64,000 nt of DNA, taken from the NCBI GenBank assembly GCA_964594985.1, contig CAZQNQ010000004.1, positions 124,001 through 188,000 on the forward strand, read 5' to 3'. A program made the translations under genes and the position numbers. The DNA comes from JADLHS01 sp964594985. GTDB taxonomy: Bacteria > Verrucomicrobiota > Verrucomicrobiia > Limisphaerales > JADLHS01. Position 1 is the stretch's first letter; the number at the start of each line of letters is the position of its first letter. Positions 1 through 9,312 of the stretch are shown here, in pieces. The notes under the pieces are model-generated. The model saw nothing but the letters and a program-made list of their open reading frames with translations, was not told where the DNA came from and searched no databases.

Positions 1-2910
1 GATGGTTATCTATGGATTGGCACATCGAAAGGACTGGTCCGGTTCGATGGGGAGCGTTTCCGGGTTTTTAACACCGAGTCCAACCCTGAACTCAAGGATT
101 CCCGGATTTCCAATCTGCTGACCGATCGCGAAGGAACGCTGTGGATCGGCACGTTGGACGGCAACCTGGTGCTGAAAAAGCGAGACCGATTCGAACCCGT
201 ACAGCCGCTGGTGCCCCTACCCTTGGATCCAGACAAACAACGCGCTCCCGGGTCTTGGCTCTGGGGCATGCGCAGCGACCTGATTGAAGATGACGAAGGA
301 AGCATCTGGTGGCAAATGACCGGCAAGGGGCTGGCCCGTCTCAAAGCCGGAAACTGGACCGTGTTCACGCCAACCAATGGCCTCCCGGACATTGCTATTC
401 GACAAATGGTCTGCGACGGAAATGGGCGTGTTTGGATTGAGACGGGCGGAAGGCTTTATTGTTTTCGCGACGACCGATGGATTTCAAGCGAGTCAGCCGT
501 CATGCAAGGCAGAGGCGGTGTCGTGCTGGCACCGGCGGCCAAGGGCGGGCTTTGGGTGGCTGAAGCGAAATACTCGTGGCCCAAGGAAGGCGGACAGGTT
601 AGCCGACTTGCAGACGAAAAGCGGCATCCTCCCACGCTCACCATCCCCCCGCTAGAACAGCCTTTCTGGGCTTTCGTCAGCACTCTGCACGAAGATCGAA
701 CCGGCCGTCTGTGGGTTGGAGGGAATCCCTCGGGCCTAAGCTATTTCGACACCAAGGGACAGCAGCATGAGCTGAAGCCTCAAGCCAAGCTTTCACAAAG
801 GTTTGCCGGAATCTCGTGCCTGTTTGAGGACCGACAAGGAAGTATCTGGGTTGGTGCAAATAGTGGCTTGTACCGGGTCACTCCAAAACCGCTGACCATG
901 TTGCAAACTCTTGATGGTATCGGACAGATTTTTACCACCTGTGCGACCCGAGACGGGGCCGTTTGGATCGGCACTGAATCCGCCGGAGTATATCGCTTCC
1001 TAGAGGGAAGTTTCACCCGCGTCGGCGGGGATTGGGGCACTAACACACCGCAAATATTCAGTCTGTTTCAGGACTCACGGACCAACCTGTGGGCGGGAAC
1101 ATCAAGCGGCTTATTCCGGCTGGAAAACAGCAGTTTCCGGCGTGCCTCCGGGCCAGTCCAGACCAATTGGGTTGCCGCAATCTTTGAAGACCGGGCCGGA
1201 TGCCTCTGGTTTGGCACGGAATCCGGACTGTTCGCCTGCCGTGCTGGAGAGTTTGTCACGTACCGCTCGTCGGCCAATATCCGCTCTATCGCCGAGGACC
1301 GTGCAGGCGATCTCTGGATTGGCACCATTGGCAGTGGTTTACTAAGGCTGCCAGCGGGGCAATCCCGAACCCTGAACCGGGTCAAAGAATTTCCCGCGAG
1401 CGACGCAAAGGCTCTGTTTTGTGATCGGGCCGGAACCCTTTGGGTGGGCGGTTGGGGCAGCGGCCTGTATCGCCGGGAGCAGGACACATTCAAAAACTTT
1501 ACCACGGCGGACGGACTTCCTTCCGACCGGATCATCTCCATCTCCGACGACAAGAGCGGCCGACTCTGGTTGTGTTCAAACAACGGAATCATTGGTTTTT
1601 CTCCGGAGACGCTCCAAAACTATGTGCACGGGCAAAGCTTCCCGATATTGTGGCTGCACCTTTCGCCAGCCCAAGGTTTGGCGAACCGGCTTTGCTCTGG
1701 CTGGGGGCAACCCTCGGCCACGCAAACCTCCGATGGGTATCTCTGGTTTCCAAACATGGACGGGGTAGCCGTGTTTGACCCGACAATGATCCGGTCCCGA
1801 TTTGCAACGCCCGTCGTGCAGATCGAATCAGTGTTGGCCGATGGGAAGGAACTGTCAGGCACGGGCAATCAACTCTTACGCAGTTCTTCCGGAACGCGAC
1901 GCTTTGAGTTTCATTACACGACCACCGATTTGCTTGAGCTACGAGGCTTGCGTTTTCTCTACAAGCTCGAAGGCATGGATCGTGACTGGGTGGACGCGGG
2001 AAGCCAGCGGGTCGCCTATTATAGCCAGTTGCCGCCCGGCTATTACACATTACGGGTAATGGTCGGGGCGGGCCATAGCCAATGGCGTGAGTCCATAATA
2101 CCGCTCCGCCTTCAGGTGTTGCCCCGGTTCTGGGAACGACGCTGGATTCAACTGCTTGCCGCCGCCTCGCTCGTAGCAGGCATCGCGGGATACTTCATGC
2201 TTAACCAGCGGCGTAAGCTCCTGCGGCGGTGGGAATGGGCCGAGATGCAACACGCGGTTGAGAAGGAACGCATGCGCATTGCTCGCGATATTCACGACGA
2301 CCTCGGCTCCAGCCTGACGCACATCGGCTTGTTGAGTGAGCTGGCACAATCCGATTTTGACCAACCGCAGCGCGCCAAGTCTCACATTGACGAAATTTTT
2401 ACCACGGCGCGACGAGTCACCCGCTCCATTGACGAAATCGTCTGGGCCATTGACCCCAAGAATGATTCTCTGGAAATGTCGCTCGCCTATATCTGTAAAA
2501 CTGCCCAAGATTATTTGCGATCGGGCCGCATTACCTGCCGGCTGGATTTGCCGGAAACTTTGCCGGACCGCGCATTTTCATCTTCGGTTCGACATCACCT
2601 CTACCTCTCCGTGTGCGAAGCCCTTAACAATATAATCAAGCATGCTGCCGCCTCCGAAGTCCAAATGCAGGTAACGGTTGAAGCGGAACGCATGATTCTG
2701 ACCATCACCGATAATGGGCGAGGTTTTGCCATTCGTGACGGTTTCACAGATGCCCCGGTGAAACCAGGAACCCGCGGCGGTCACGGGCTGGGAAACATGA
2801 TGCACCGCCTCAAGACTGTCGGCGGTCGCTGCGAATTGGAAAGCCTGCCGGGCCAAGGAACCATCGTCCGCTTCATCTTACCCTTCAATCAGCAGATAGA
2901 ACAGCCCTAA
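1..2910 (+). CDS. Beta-propeller (Reg_prop/Y_Y_Y) sensor histidine kinase, 5'-truncated by the window
   Basis: The reading frame is open from base 1, so the true start lies outside the window. The first 550 or so residues are repeated 'LWIGT..GL.R' blades typical of the two seven-bladed Reg_prop propellers that sense periplasmic glycan fragments. A Y_Y_Y-like domain follows (RFLYKLEGMDRDWVDAG), then one membrane helix near visible residues 714-734 and a HisKA_3 domain with phospho-acceptor His at visible residue 765 (ARDIHDDLGSS). A HATPase_c domain with N-box NNIIKHA and G-box TDNGRGF ends the protein. No fused receiver or AraC domain is present, unlike Bacteroides hybrid sensors. The partner is probably the NarL-type regulator that converges on it 37 bp downstream. 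It likely senses oligosaccharides from the neighbouring GH16/GH95 substrates (inference). Confidence 0.93.
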   Translation, partial: DGYLWIGTSKGLVRFDGERFRVFNTESNPELKDSRISNLLTDREGTLWIGTLDGNLVLKKRDRFEPVQPLVPLPLDPDKQRAPGSWLWGMRSDLIEDDEGSIWWQMTGKGLARLKAGNWTVFTPTNGLPDIAIRQMVCDGNGRVWIETGGRLYCFRDDRWISSESAVMQGRGGVVLAPAAKGGLWVAEAKYSWPKEGGQVSRLADEKRHPPTLTIPPLEQPFWAFVSTLHEDRTGRLWVGGNPSGLSYFDTKGQQHELKPQAKLSQRFAGISCLFEDRQGSIWVGANSGLYRVTPKPLTMLQTLDGIGQIFTTCATRDGAVWIGTESAGVYRFLEGSFTRVGGDWGTNTPQIFSLFQDSRTNLWAGTSSGLFRLENSSFRRASGPVQTNWVAAIFEDRAGCLWFGTESGLFACRAGEFVTYRSSANIRSIAEDRAGDLWIGTIGSGLLRLPAGQSRTLNRVKEFPASDAKALFCDRAGTLWVGGWGSGLYRREQDTFKNFTTADGLPSDRIISISDDKSGRLWLCSNNGIIGFSPETLQNYVHGQSFPILWLHLSPAQGLANRLCSGWGQPSATQTSDGYLWFPNMDGVAVFDPTMIRSRFATPVVQIESVLADGKELSGTGNQLLRSSSGTRRFEFHYTTTDLLELRGLRFLYKLEGMDRDWVDAGSQRVAYYSQLPPGYYTLRVMVGAGHSQWRESIIPLRLQVLPRFWERRWIQLLAAASLVAGIAGYFMLNQRRKLLRRWEWAEMQHAVEKERMRIARDIHDDLGSSLTHIGLLSELAQSDFDQPQRAKSHIDEIFTTARRVTRSIDEIVWAIDPKNDSLEMSLAYICKTAQDYLRSGRITCRLDLPETLPDRAFSSSVRHHLYLSVCEALNNIIKHAAASEVQMQVTVEAERMILTITDNGRGFAIRDGFTDAPVKPGTRGGHGLGNMMHRLKTVGGRCELESLPGQGTIVRFILPFNQQIEQP

Positions 2911-2947
2911 ACCCGGACATCGCTACGCCGAACACCTAGGCTAGATT

Positions 2948-3622
2948 CTACAATTGGCGAAGTTTAGCGACCGCTTGGGATCGGGAACGAACCTGAAGTT
3001 TCTGGTAGATACGCTCAATGTGGGTGCGCACTGTTGCGTAGCTGATCTCAAGCAAGTCGGCAATTTCCTTATAGAGCAGGCCTTTGCTGAGGCATTGCAG
3101 CACTTCTGCTTCACGCGCCGAAAGGCCCTCGGTTGCTGCTTGATCCGCCGGAAGTGGTTGTTTGAATGATTGGACAACTTTGCGAGCAATATTGCTCGTC
3201 ATGGGGGCGCCACCGGTAAAGACGTCGCGCACGGCAGCGATCAGTTCCGAGGCCCGAACCGGCTTGAGCAGATAGCCGCCGGCCCCGGCAGCAAGAGAGT
3301 CGAAAATAGCGGCCGTATCGTCATGGACGGTGAGCATGATGAACTGCATTCGGGGACACCGACTGGCCATGCGCCGAACACATTCAACCCCGTTGATACC
3401 CGGCAAGTTGATATCCATCAGCACAACTTGAGGGGATAGCCGCGGCACCTCCTCCAATGCCTGCTCTGCACTGCCAAACTCGCCCACACACTTCACACCT
3501 TGAGCACGCTCGATGATGCCACTCAGACTCCTGCGCACAGACTCGTCATCATCAACAAGGGCAACCGTGGTGATCCTATTGATCTCGGTATCCGCCACTA
3601 TTTGATCTTGGGTATCACTCAC
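2948..3622 (-). CDS. NarL/FixJ-family response regulator
   Basis: The protein has an N-terminal receiver domain with acidic cluster VDDDES, phospho-acceptor Asp in VVLMDINLPG, the conserved Thr in MLTVHDD and Lys in GGYLLKPVRA. A C-terminal LuxR-type HTH follows (LSAREAEVLQCLSKG...SYATVRTHIERIYQKL). It is a cytoplasmic DNA-binding output regulator. The frame stays open to an ATG at 3733, but the extra 37 residues are low-complexity and unlike receivers. A GTG at 3622, giving MSDTQDQIVADTEIN just before the receiver, is the more natural start; the exact start is unsure. It ends tail-to-tail with the sensor kinase, and the pair is most likely cognate. Confidence 0.88.
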   Translation of the reverse strand: MSDTQDQIVADTEINRITTVALVDDDESVRRSLSGIIERAQGVKCVGEFGSAEQALEEVPRLSPQVVLMDINLPGINGVECVRRMASRCPRMQFIMLTVHDDTAAIFDSLAAGAGGYLLKPVRASELIAAVRDVFTGGAPMTSNIARKVVQSFKQPLPADQAATEGLSAREAEVLQCLSKGLLYKEIADLLEISYATVRTHIERIYQKLQVRSRSQAVAKLRQL

Positions 3623-3811
3623 TGCCAAATAACTTAACCCCACTCCTGCGCGGGCGGAAAGCCGATAATTCTCCCGATTCCTGATTGCAGGATCAGCGGC
3701 TGAGACCCAACTCTTCCCCGATCCTTTTAGCATGTCGGTAGTTTTGCCGACTTTCTCTACCTGTGCCCTGCTCTAGTCTGGATCAACCTATTACTGAAAT
3801 CTGCGAACACC

Positions 3812-4666
3812 ATGAACAAGCCGCCACTTCCACACATCCCGGTCCTACTCTCCATTTTGGTTTTCATTACTGGCGCGGCACTCACCTCACCAGGCGCTGA
3901 GACAACTCCGACCAGCCCCAAGCGCCTCAAGTTTTCCGGCTTTAACTGGGTAGTCCGCCCGTCCAGCATCGGTGGTCCCGGTCCGAATCATTGGAATCCA
4001 GATAATGCCTGGGTTGATGACAAGGGTTACCTGCATCTAAAACTGACTCAACGGAATGGGGTTTGGTATTGCTCCGAGGTCCGCTTGGAAGACCGGCTCG
4101 GTTTTGGCCAGTACCAATTCTCGATCGTTGGTCGGGTGGACCTGCTTGATAAAAACATCGTGCTCGGCCTGTTCACCTATCCGACCCCCGATGTCGGACC
4201 CGATGGCGCTCATGAAATTGACATTGAGTTCGCCCGGTGGAGCCAAGCTGAAAACCCCATCGGTAATTATACTGTGTGGCCTGCCACCACCAACGTCCAA
4301 AGAACCACCAAGGGATTCTCTTTTGCATTGGAGGGAAATCTCAGCACACACCGGTTCACCTGGAATCCTGAATCCATCCTTTTTCAATCTGCGCACGGTG
4401 ATCAGATCAACGACCGCAGTCAGTTTGCAAGCTGGCTCTATCAGCCGCAGAATCCCGAGATCCACATCTCCCAAAGCCCCATGCCGTTTCTGATCAACCT
4501 ATGGTGCCACCTCGGTAACGCCCCGAGCAACGGACAGGAAGTTGAGATGGTTATCCAAGCCTTCAAATTCACTCCGCGGCAACTCGCGCGACCGGAGTCG
4601 CAGCTGACCCCACGCCCCAAGCTGGAGCCAGCCGAGGTGAAACAGGTGCAGGGGAAAGCCGGATAA
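3812..4666 (+). CDS. Secreted GH16 family beta-glycanase
   Basis: A Sec signal peptide (hydrophobic residues 10-24) precedes a jelly-roll GH16 domain. The catalytic signature HEIDIEF has E135 as nucleophile, D137 as helper and E139 as acid/base. This is the bulge-less E-x-D-x-E spacing of lichenase/XTH-like GH16 members, unlike the two other GH16 proteins in the window, which have E-x-D-x-x-E. GH16 enzymes cleave beta-1,3/1,4 glucans or galactans (lichenan, laminarin, xyloglucan, agar, carrageenan), and the exact substrate cannot be read here. The gene is the first after the two-component pair and about 100 bp ahead of the DUF5703/GH95-like enzyme, so the two may be co-transcribed. The C-terminal ~25 residues are a charged, Pro-rich tail. 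Confidence 0.87.
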   Translation: MNKPPLPHIPVLLSILVFITGAALTSPGAETTPTSPKRLKFSGFNWVVRPSSIGGPGPNHWNPDNAWVDDKGYLHLKLTQRNGVWYCSEVRLEDRLGFGQYQFSIVGRVDLLDKNIVLGLFTYPTPDVGPDGAHEIDIEFARWSQAENPIGNYTVWPATTNVQRTTKGFSFALEGNLSTHRFTWNPESILFQSAHGDQINDRSQFASWLYQPQNPEIHISQSPMPFLINLWCHLGNAPSNGQEVEMVIQAFKFTPRQLARPESQLTPRPKLEPAEVKQVQGKAG

Positions 4667-4765
4667 ATCGCCTGTCCGATCCGGTTTGTTTGCAGCACAA
4701 GAGGTTTTCGCCAACTCTTGGGACTGGAATTGGCAGCCAATAACCATCACGCTTTGAAAGATACA

Positions 4766-7309
4766 TTGATCATAAAATTCAACCTCCTTACTGCGTTCGC
4801 CTTCCTGGCAACCCTGAGTCACGCAATTGCAGGCGAGCCTGCGGTTGGAGTGCCGTTCGCCTCGCAGCCGTTCCGCGTTGATCCCTCCTACTTGCAGCGG
4901 CACGATGTGGTTTACCAGACACCGATGCAGTTGGAGTGCGAAGGTTTTCCGCTTGGCAACGGCGACATGGGCGGGCTGATCTGGACCCACGACAACGGCG
5001 TGGAGCTTCAAATCAACAAGAACGACGTCTGGTCCGGCCCGGAGGACGGCAACAGCGCGACCAATAGTCTGGCGGTACCGCGCCACTGTGCGCGGGTAAA
5101 GGTGGATTTCGGCATGCCGGTGTTCAGTTGGACCCACCTCATCAATGATTTCGAAGGGCGCTTCTCGCTGGCCAATGGTGAGGCGTCTTTCCACGCCAAG
5201 ACTGGCTTTGCCACCACGCAGGTGCGCTCGTGGCTGCCACAGGACCGAAACGTCTGGGTAATCGAGTGCGACAACACTTGGGCGGAGCGCTTTGTGGCAG
5301 ACGCCAAATCGGTCGCTCGCGTCACCGTCGAGCGTCTCGGCAGCCGCGCCTTCGGCGGCTGGTACGGCGGCGGCTTTTCGCGCGACCCCGCCTCCGGCCT
5401 GGGCTCCACCACTACCACCGTTCAGGGTAAGGATCTCATCTTGGAGGAAGCCGGTGACGGCATACGCTTCGCTATTGCCTGTCGTATCCTTGGCGGCAAC
5501 AACCGGCCGCAGCGTCTCAACAGCCACACCGTCGAGGGCAGCACCGACTCGCCCCACTTCACTGTGCTGGTCAGCGTGGTCACCCAGGACGACGACGCCA
5601 ATCCACGGCAGGCAGCTGTCACGTTGCTTGACCGCGCCGAGCGTGACACGGTGAAGAAAATGCGCGCCGCCAAAGACGAATGGTTCGCCAGGTTCTGGGC
5701 CAAATCGTTCGTCAAGCTGGGCAACGATTACCTGGAAAATATCTACTATCTGCGCCGCTACCTGATGGGAATCGGCTCGCGCGGGAAATACCCGGTCACC
5801 TTCAACGGCGGGCTGTGGCGCTGGAACCGTGACGTCGTCAACTGGATCACCCCGCATCACTGGAACACCCAGCAGCAGTACTGGGGGCTCTGTGTCCAGA
5901 ACGACACCGACCTCATGCGTCCATATCTCGAAACCTACACCCGGATGGCCGCCGCGCCGGACATGACCAATCTGGCCGCCAGCCGCGGCGCCACCAACGA
6001 CGCCATCTTGCTAGCTGAAATGCATCACTTCGACGGCACCATGGTTGACCCCGACCGAGGCGATATGCGCAATGCCCTGACGCAGGCTGCGCAGGTGGCC
6101 TCCCGGTTCTGGGAATACGAACAATACACCGGAGACCGGAAGTTTTTGGAAACAAAGGCCTATCCGTTCATGAAGCGGGCCGCCAATTTCTACCTGCAAA
6201 AACTCGTGTGGGACGAGAAGAACTCGGTGTTCACCCTGCGGGCGTCGGTTTACGAAGACGGTGGCGGGCACGGTGCGGTGCTCAATCCGCAGAGTGACCG
6301 CAACTGCATCGAAGCGTTGTTCACCTCCTGCATCGAGGCGGCCCGCATTCTTGGCCGCGACCAGAATATGATCACCAAGTGGCAGCACGTGCTCGACCAT
6401 CTGTGGCAACGTCGCCTTGTCCATGAAGACGGCATTGATGGAGAGGTCATTGCTCCCTGTGATGAGCCGGGCAAATACAGCGTCAAGGGCTGGGCCATTG
6501 GTGGCGCGGTCGCCTTCCCCGCCGAAATTATCGGCATCGATCAGAAGGACACTCCATTGGGCAAAGCAGTGATGAACTACATCCGCAGCCTCAAGGGTTA
6601 TATGTATTCCCACCACCCGACGCCGGTCATCGCAGCGCGCATGGGCGACGGCGACGAGGCGCTCAAGCTGCTCAAGGACGGCATCACTGAAATGCAGTAT
6701 TTCCCGCAAGGGCTGATGTTCAACTGCCGCGGCTATCCATCCAATCCCTACGACCTCAACCTCAAAGTCAACCTCATCGGCGACTCAAATCGCCCAACCA
6801 TCAAGTGGCGCGATTTCTTCCAGTGCGGCATGGAGACCATGAGCATCTGCGGCACCGCCCTGAATGAGATGTTGCTGCAAAGTAACGAAGGAAAAATCCG
6901 CGTGTTCCCCGCCATACCAAGCGAATGGAAAGACTCCCCGCTGGCCTTCAAATTACTCGCCCAAGGCGGCTTCCTTGTCGCTGCCGAAAGCCAGAACGGC
7001 AAGACTCTGCCGGTCAGCGTAAAAAGCCTTCGTGGCAATGTTTGTCGGCTACAAAATCCTTGGGCCGGACAAACTGTCACCGTGTATGAATATGGGAGGA
7101 CCCAACCATTGGCATTCAAGAATGAACCCGGCGACGTCATTTCGTTCGCTACCAAGCAAAACCAGGAATATATCCTCTGCCAAGGTCATGACCTGCCCCA
7201 GATTGTTCCTACCGTTTTTGTTTCAAGCCCCAATAAGTCTCCCAAGGAGTTGGGAGCATCTCGCAAGTTGGGAATCGGCAAAGGATTTGAATCAGGAATG
7301 GATCACTGA
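4766..7309 (+). CDS. Secreted DUF5703 / GH95-like (alpha/alpha)6-barrel glycosidase
   Basis: The N-terminus DVVYQTPMQLECEGFPLGNG is the DUF5703 beta-sandwich signature. The rest resembles the (alpha/alpha)6 barrel of GH95-type enzymes (MYSHHPTPVIAARMGDGDEA, VFPAIPSEWKDSPLAFKLLA). GH95 members remove alpha-linked L-fucose or L-galactose from side chains; this protein is a divergent relative, so activity is inferred only. The frame extends up to a TTG at 4718, but the TTG at 4766 gives MIIKFNLLTAFAFLATLSHA, an ideal signal peptide, with GAAAG just upstream. No ATG exists near the start. The last ~40 residues after the barrel are Ser/Lys-rich and look unstructured. It follows the GH16 gene and was possibly part of the same transcript. 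Confidence 0.82.
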   Translation: MIIKFNLLTAFAFLATLSHAIAGEPAVGVPFASQPFRVDPSYLQRHDVVYQTPMQLECEGFPLGNGDMGGLIWTHDNGVELQINKNDVWSGPEDGNSATNSLAVPRHCARVKVDFGMPVFSWTHLINDFEGRFSLANGEASFHAKTGFATTQVRSWLPQDRNVWVIECDNTWAERFVADAKSVARVTVERLGSRAFGGWYGGGFSRDPASGLGSTTTTVQGKDLILEEAGDGIRFAIACRILGGNNRPQRLNSHTVEGSTDSPHFTVLVSVVTQDDDANPRQAAVTLLDRAERDTVKKMRAAKDEWFARFWAKSFVKLGNDYLENIYYLRRYLMGIGSRGKYPVTFNGGLWRWNRDVVNWITPHHWNTQQQYWGLCVQNDTDLMRPYLETYTRMAAAPDMTNLAASRGATNDAILLAEMHHFDGTMVDPDRGDMRNALTQAAQVASRFWEYEQYTGDRKFLETKAYPFMKRAANFYLQKLVWDEKNSVFTLRASVYEDGGGHGAVLNPQSDRNCIEALFTSCIEAARILGRDQNMITKWQHVLDHLWQRRLVHEDGIDGEVIAPCDEPGKYSVKGWAIGGAVAFPAEIIGIDQKDTPLGKAVMNYIRSLKGYMYSHHPTPVIAARMGDGDEALKLLKDGITEMQYFPQGLMFNCRGYPSNPYDLNLKVNLIGDSNRPTIKWRDFFQCGMETMSICGTALNEMLLQSNEGKIRVFPAIPSEWKDSPLAFKLLAQGGFLVAAESQNGKTLPVSVKSLRGNVCRLQNPWAGQTVTVYEYGRTQPLAFKNEPGDVISFATKQNQEYILCQGHDLPQIVPTVFVSSPNKSPKELGASRKLGIGKGFESGMDH

Positions 7310-7409
7310 CCAGGCAAAACCTAGACACTTCACGGGAGGATTGCGGCGTTAAAAAATAAATATGCGGCTGGTTTTTTATCATCCAGCCATCGGTTCGTGT
7401 TTCATTTCG

Positions 7410-7651
7410 GTTGAGAATTCCCGGCAGGTTAATCACCGGGAAAACTCTCCTCCATACCTTTAACGACGAGAACTCAGGCACGCGGCCCGTGGATCGGGAG
7501 GCATTCCATGTCACCGTGTTTTTTTCCACCACGCCCAGCACATTGCTTCGCGCATCCGCGAGGGTCGTCGTGAATATGCCATGAACCCAACAGCCCTGCT
7601 CAAGGCGCAGCAGGAGTTGGACAAGCTCAAAGCCGCCACCGGGTCCAAATA
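7410..7651 (+). pseudogene. Decayed C-terminal coding remnant, family unknown
   Basis: The 430 bp between the DUF5703 gene and the next minus-strand ORF holds no intact gene. Two protein-like stretches can be joined by one frameshift in a T7 run near 7525: SGTRPVDREAFHVTVFF, then HHAQHIASRIREGRREYAMN followed by PTALLKAQQELDKLKAATGS and a TAA at 7649-7651. The second part has the charged, helical look of a real protein C-terminus. I cannot assign a family. It borders the mobile-gene graveyard and probably belongs to it. Confidence 0.25.
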
Positions 7652-7745
7652 AGATGACACCTCGAAAGATCGCTTGCCCAAATCAGTGAATACACGGGTG
7701 TGAACCTCACTTGTCGCGACGAAAGCCGGACACAAAGACTGAAAA

Positions 7746-8018
7746 CTAAACGGACTGATTGGAATTTCTATCCCGCCAATGTTTGGCGACAACGCGAGTG
7801 GCTTTGTCGAGCCATTCGCGGTTTTCTGAGAGAGTGGAAATCTCAATGGTGCAGAAAAATTTATGCCCGTTGATCGCCGGCTTGCCCAAAGGTTTGAGCA
7901 GCCCGGCTCGAAGGAGCACGGGCATTTCGTGGGGTAAAAAACCAAGCATCTCCGCCGCCTGATTCAAACTGAGTCGGGCCGGCAGACGCGGAAAGAAAAG
8001 CACGGATTTCTCGTTCAT
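7746..8018 (-). CDS. Small helix-turn-helix protein of mobile-element type
   Basis: This 90-residue protein is built around a predicted HTH (LSLNQAAEMLGFLPHEMPVL) resembling MerR/excisionase-type winged helices, followed by LLKPLGKPA and a basic C-terminus. It likely binds DNA, perhaps as a small element-encoded regulator. It starts inside the last codons of the helicase/methylase remnant upstream (4-nt overlap), so it was once translationally coupled to that gene. The ORF itself is intact although its partner is broken. No enzymatic role is suggested. It is hypothetical, but the ORF looks real because of its composition and coupling. Confidence 0.5.
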   Translation of the reverse strand: MNEKSVLFFPRLPARLSLNQAAEMLGFLPHEMPVLLRAGLLKPLGKPAINGHKFFCTIEISTLSENREWLDKATRVVAKHWRDRNSNQSV

Positions 8019-8780
8019 ACGCGCACCACAGCCTTTCGTTTGATGCGGAGTGATTTCTCCTGCGCTTGTGTCTGGTTGATGCTTTCTTCGGCTCCATCAT
8101 CCGTGACGGATTCAGCCTGAGCCGGAGCCTGGTTCTTGGTAAGATCGAGTTTCTCCTCAATCTCGGCTTGGCGTTTGACCAGAAAGTGATACCGGTCCTC
8201 TTTTTCAAACGGTGCGCCAACCTTGGCTTCGAGTTCCTTCGCACGCTTCGCCGTGACCGGCTCGCCGAAGACTGTCAAAGTGATGCAACTTGTGTTTCTG
8301 CAAATCATCCGGCTGCAAATACCGCTGCATGGTGAACATTTCGGCCATGCTGTTGGCGATGGGCGTGCCGGTGGCAAAGACCACGCCGCCGCCGCCATTC
8401 ACCGACTGGACATGCCGGACTTTCAAATACATGTCGAAGGCCCGTTCGCTGGCGGTCTGCGGCAGCCCGGCGATGCGCGTCATTTTGGAGACGTAAAACA
8501 GATTCTTGAAATAATGCGCCTCGTCCACGAACAAACGATCAATGCCCAATTCTTCAAAGGTCAGGGTATTATCTTTCTTGTGCGCGGCGGTGAGGGATTC
8601 CAGTTTGGCCTCCAGTCGCTTCTTCGCTTTTTCCAGTTCTTTCACCAAGCGCCGGTTCTCCGGGTCGGCATGTTCGCGCCGGATTTTTTCCAATTCCTCC
8701 ATCTGCTTCCGGAAAAAGCGCACCTGGGTTTCCTGCGAGAGCGGAATGCGTTCAAAGCCGGAATGCGTGACGATGATGAA
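8015..8780 (-). pseudogene. Remnant of a large DEAD/DEAH helicase / N6-methylase family protein
   Basis: Two minus-strand frames carry consecutive parts of one protein. The 5' part (about 8780-8250) has a helical spacer, then LFVDEAHYFKNLFYVSKM (a DEAH-like Walker B) and GVVFATGTPIANSMAEMFTM (helicase motif III). The 3' part (about 8290-8015) reads KRAKELEAKVGAPFEKEDRY followed by QAEIEEKLDLTKNQAPAQAE, the usual extreme C-terminus of these >1000-residue phage/plasmid helicase-methylases. The frames switch around 8250-8290, and several hundred residues that should separate the two motifs are gone. The 5' end stops abruptly near 8790, where unrelated sequence begins. It is a non-functional relic of an earlier mobile element. 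Confidence 0.72.
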
Positions 8781-8804
8781 AGTGGCCGGTTGGCCTCGCT
8801 TGCT

Positions 8805-9164
8805 ACGTCACATGGCGCGAATGTGACCTACAAATGGGACACATTAAACCGGCTGCAAGCTGTTGATGACACTACCGACGGCACCCGCTCACTGCTGCTG
8901 CCACTGGATCAATTCGCGTTCGCCGAATTGACCAGCGAGGACAAGGAACAGCGATTGCGTCTGGTGTTCGCCACGCATGAAGTTTTAATTTCCGGCCATG
9001 TCTTGCGCCGAATTGAAGCTGCCATGCAGCGGCTGGAATTGTCCGGCTTGATGAAGTTGCCGGACAAGTATCATGCGCTTATCGCCGACAATCAGCCGAA
9101 GATTCGGGACATCGTTGTGACAGAAAGTAAAGTTGCTGATTCCCAGCCTCGCGCCCTGAATTGA
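8805..9164 (+). pseudogene. RHS/YD-repeat scrap fused to a mobile-element small-protein family
   Basis: The frame reads GANVTYKWDTLNRLQAVDD, a single RHS/YD-repeat motif, and runs directly into SLLLPLDQFAFAELTSEDKE and QRLRLVFATHEVLISGHVLR. The second half is clearly homologous to the intact 115-residue protein encoded at 47557-47904 (shared LLLP.DQFAFAEL, LRLVFATHEVLI.G, LRRIE..MQR.ELS). No proper start precedes the join, so this looks like illegitimate fusion of two fragments rather than a gene. The next ~150 bp (9165-9312) show nothing I can assign. Confidence 0.5.
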
Positions 9165-9312
9165 TTCAACGCATGGAGCGCGAGCCTCGGAACACTGTAT
9201 CGCAGATGGTGGGATTGCCCAGCCCGGTCCACGACTGGCGTCGTCCCTTTTCTTGTGTTCCATCGTGGAAATCCGCATCATCCGAAAATCTCCGCGCCGG
9301 CAAGAGACATCA

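Noticed and set aside
4499..5860. Long 453-codon minus-strand ORF opposite the GH95-like gene
   Set aside because: It is the antisense shadow of a high-GC real gene, has no domain and runs across the 3812-4666 gene end.
7350..7400. Terminator hairpin GGCTGG...CCAGCC near 7362-7390
   Set aside because: The stem is only 6 bp, the T-run lies in the loop rather than after the stem, and it is 50 bp or more beyond the gene.
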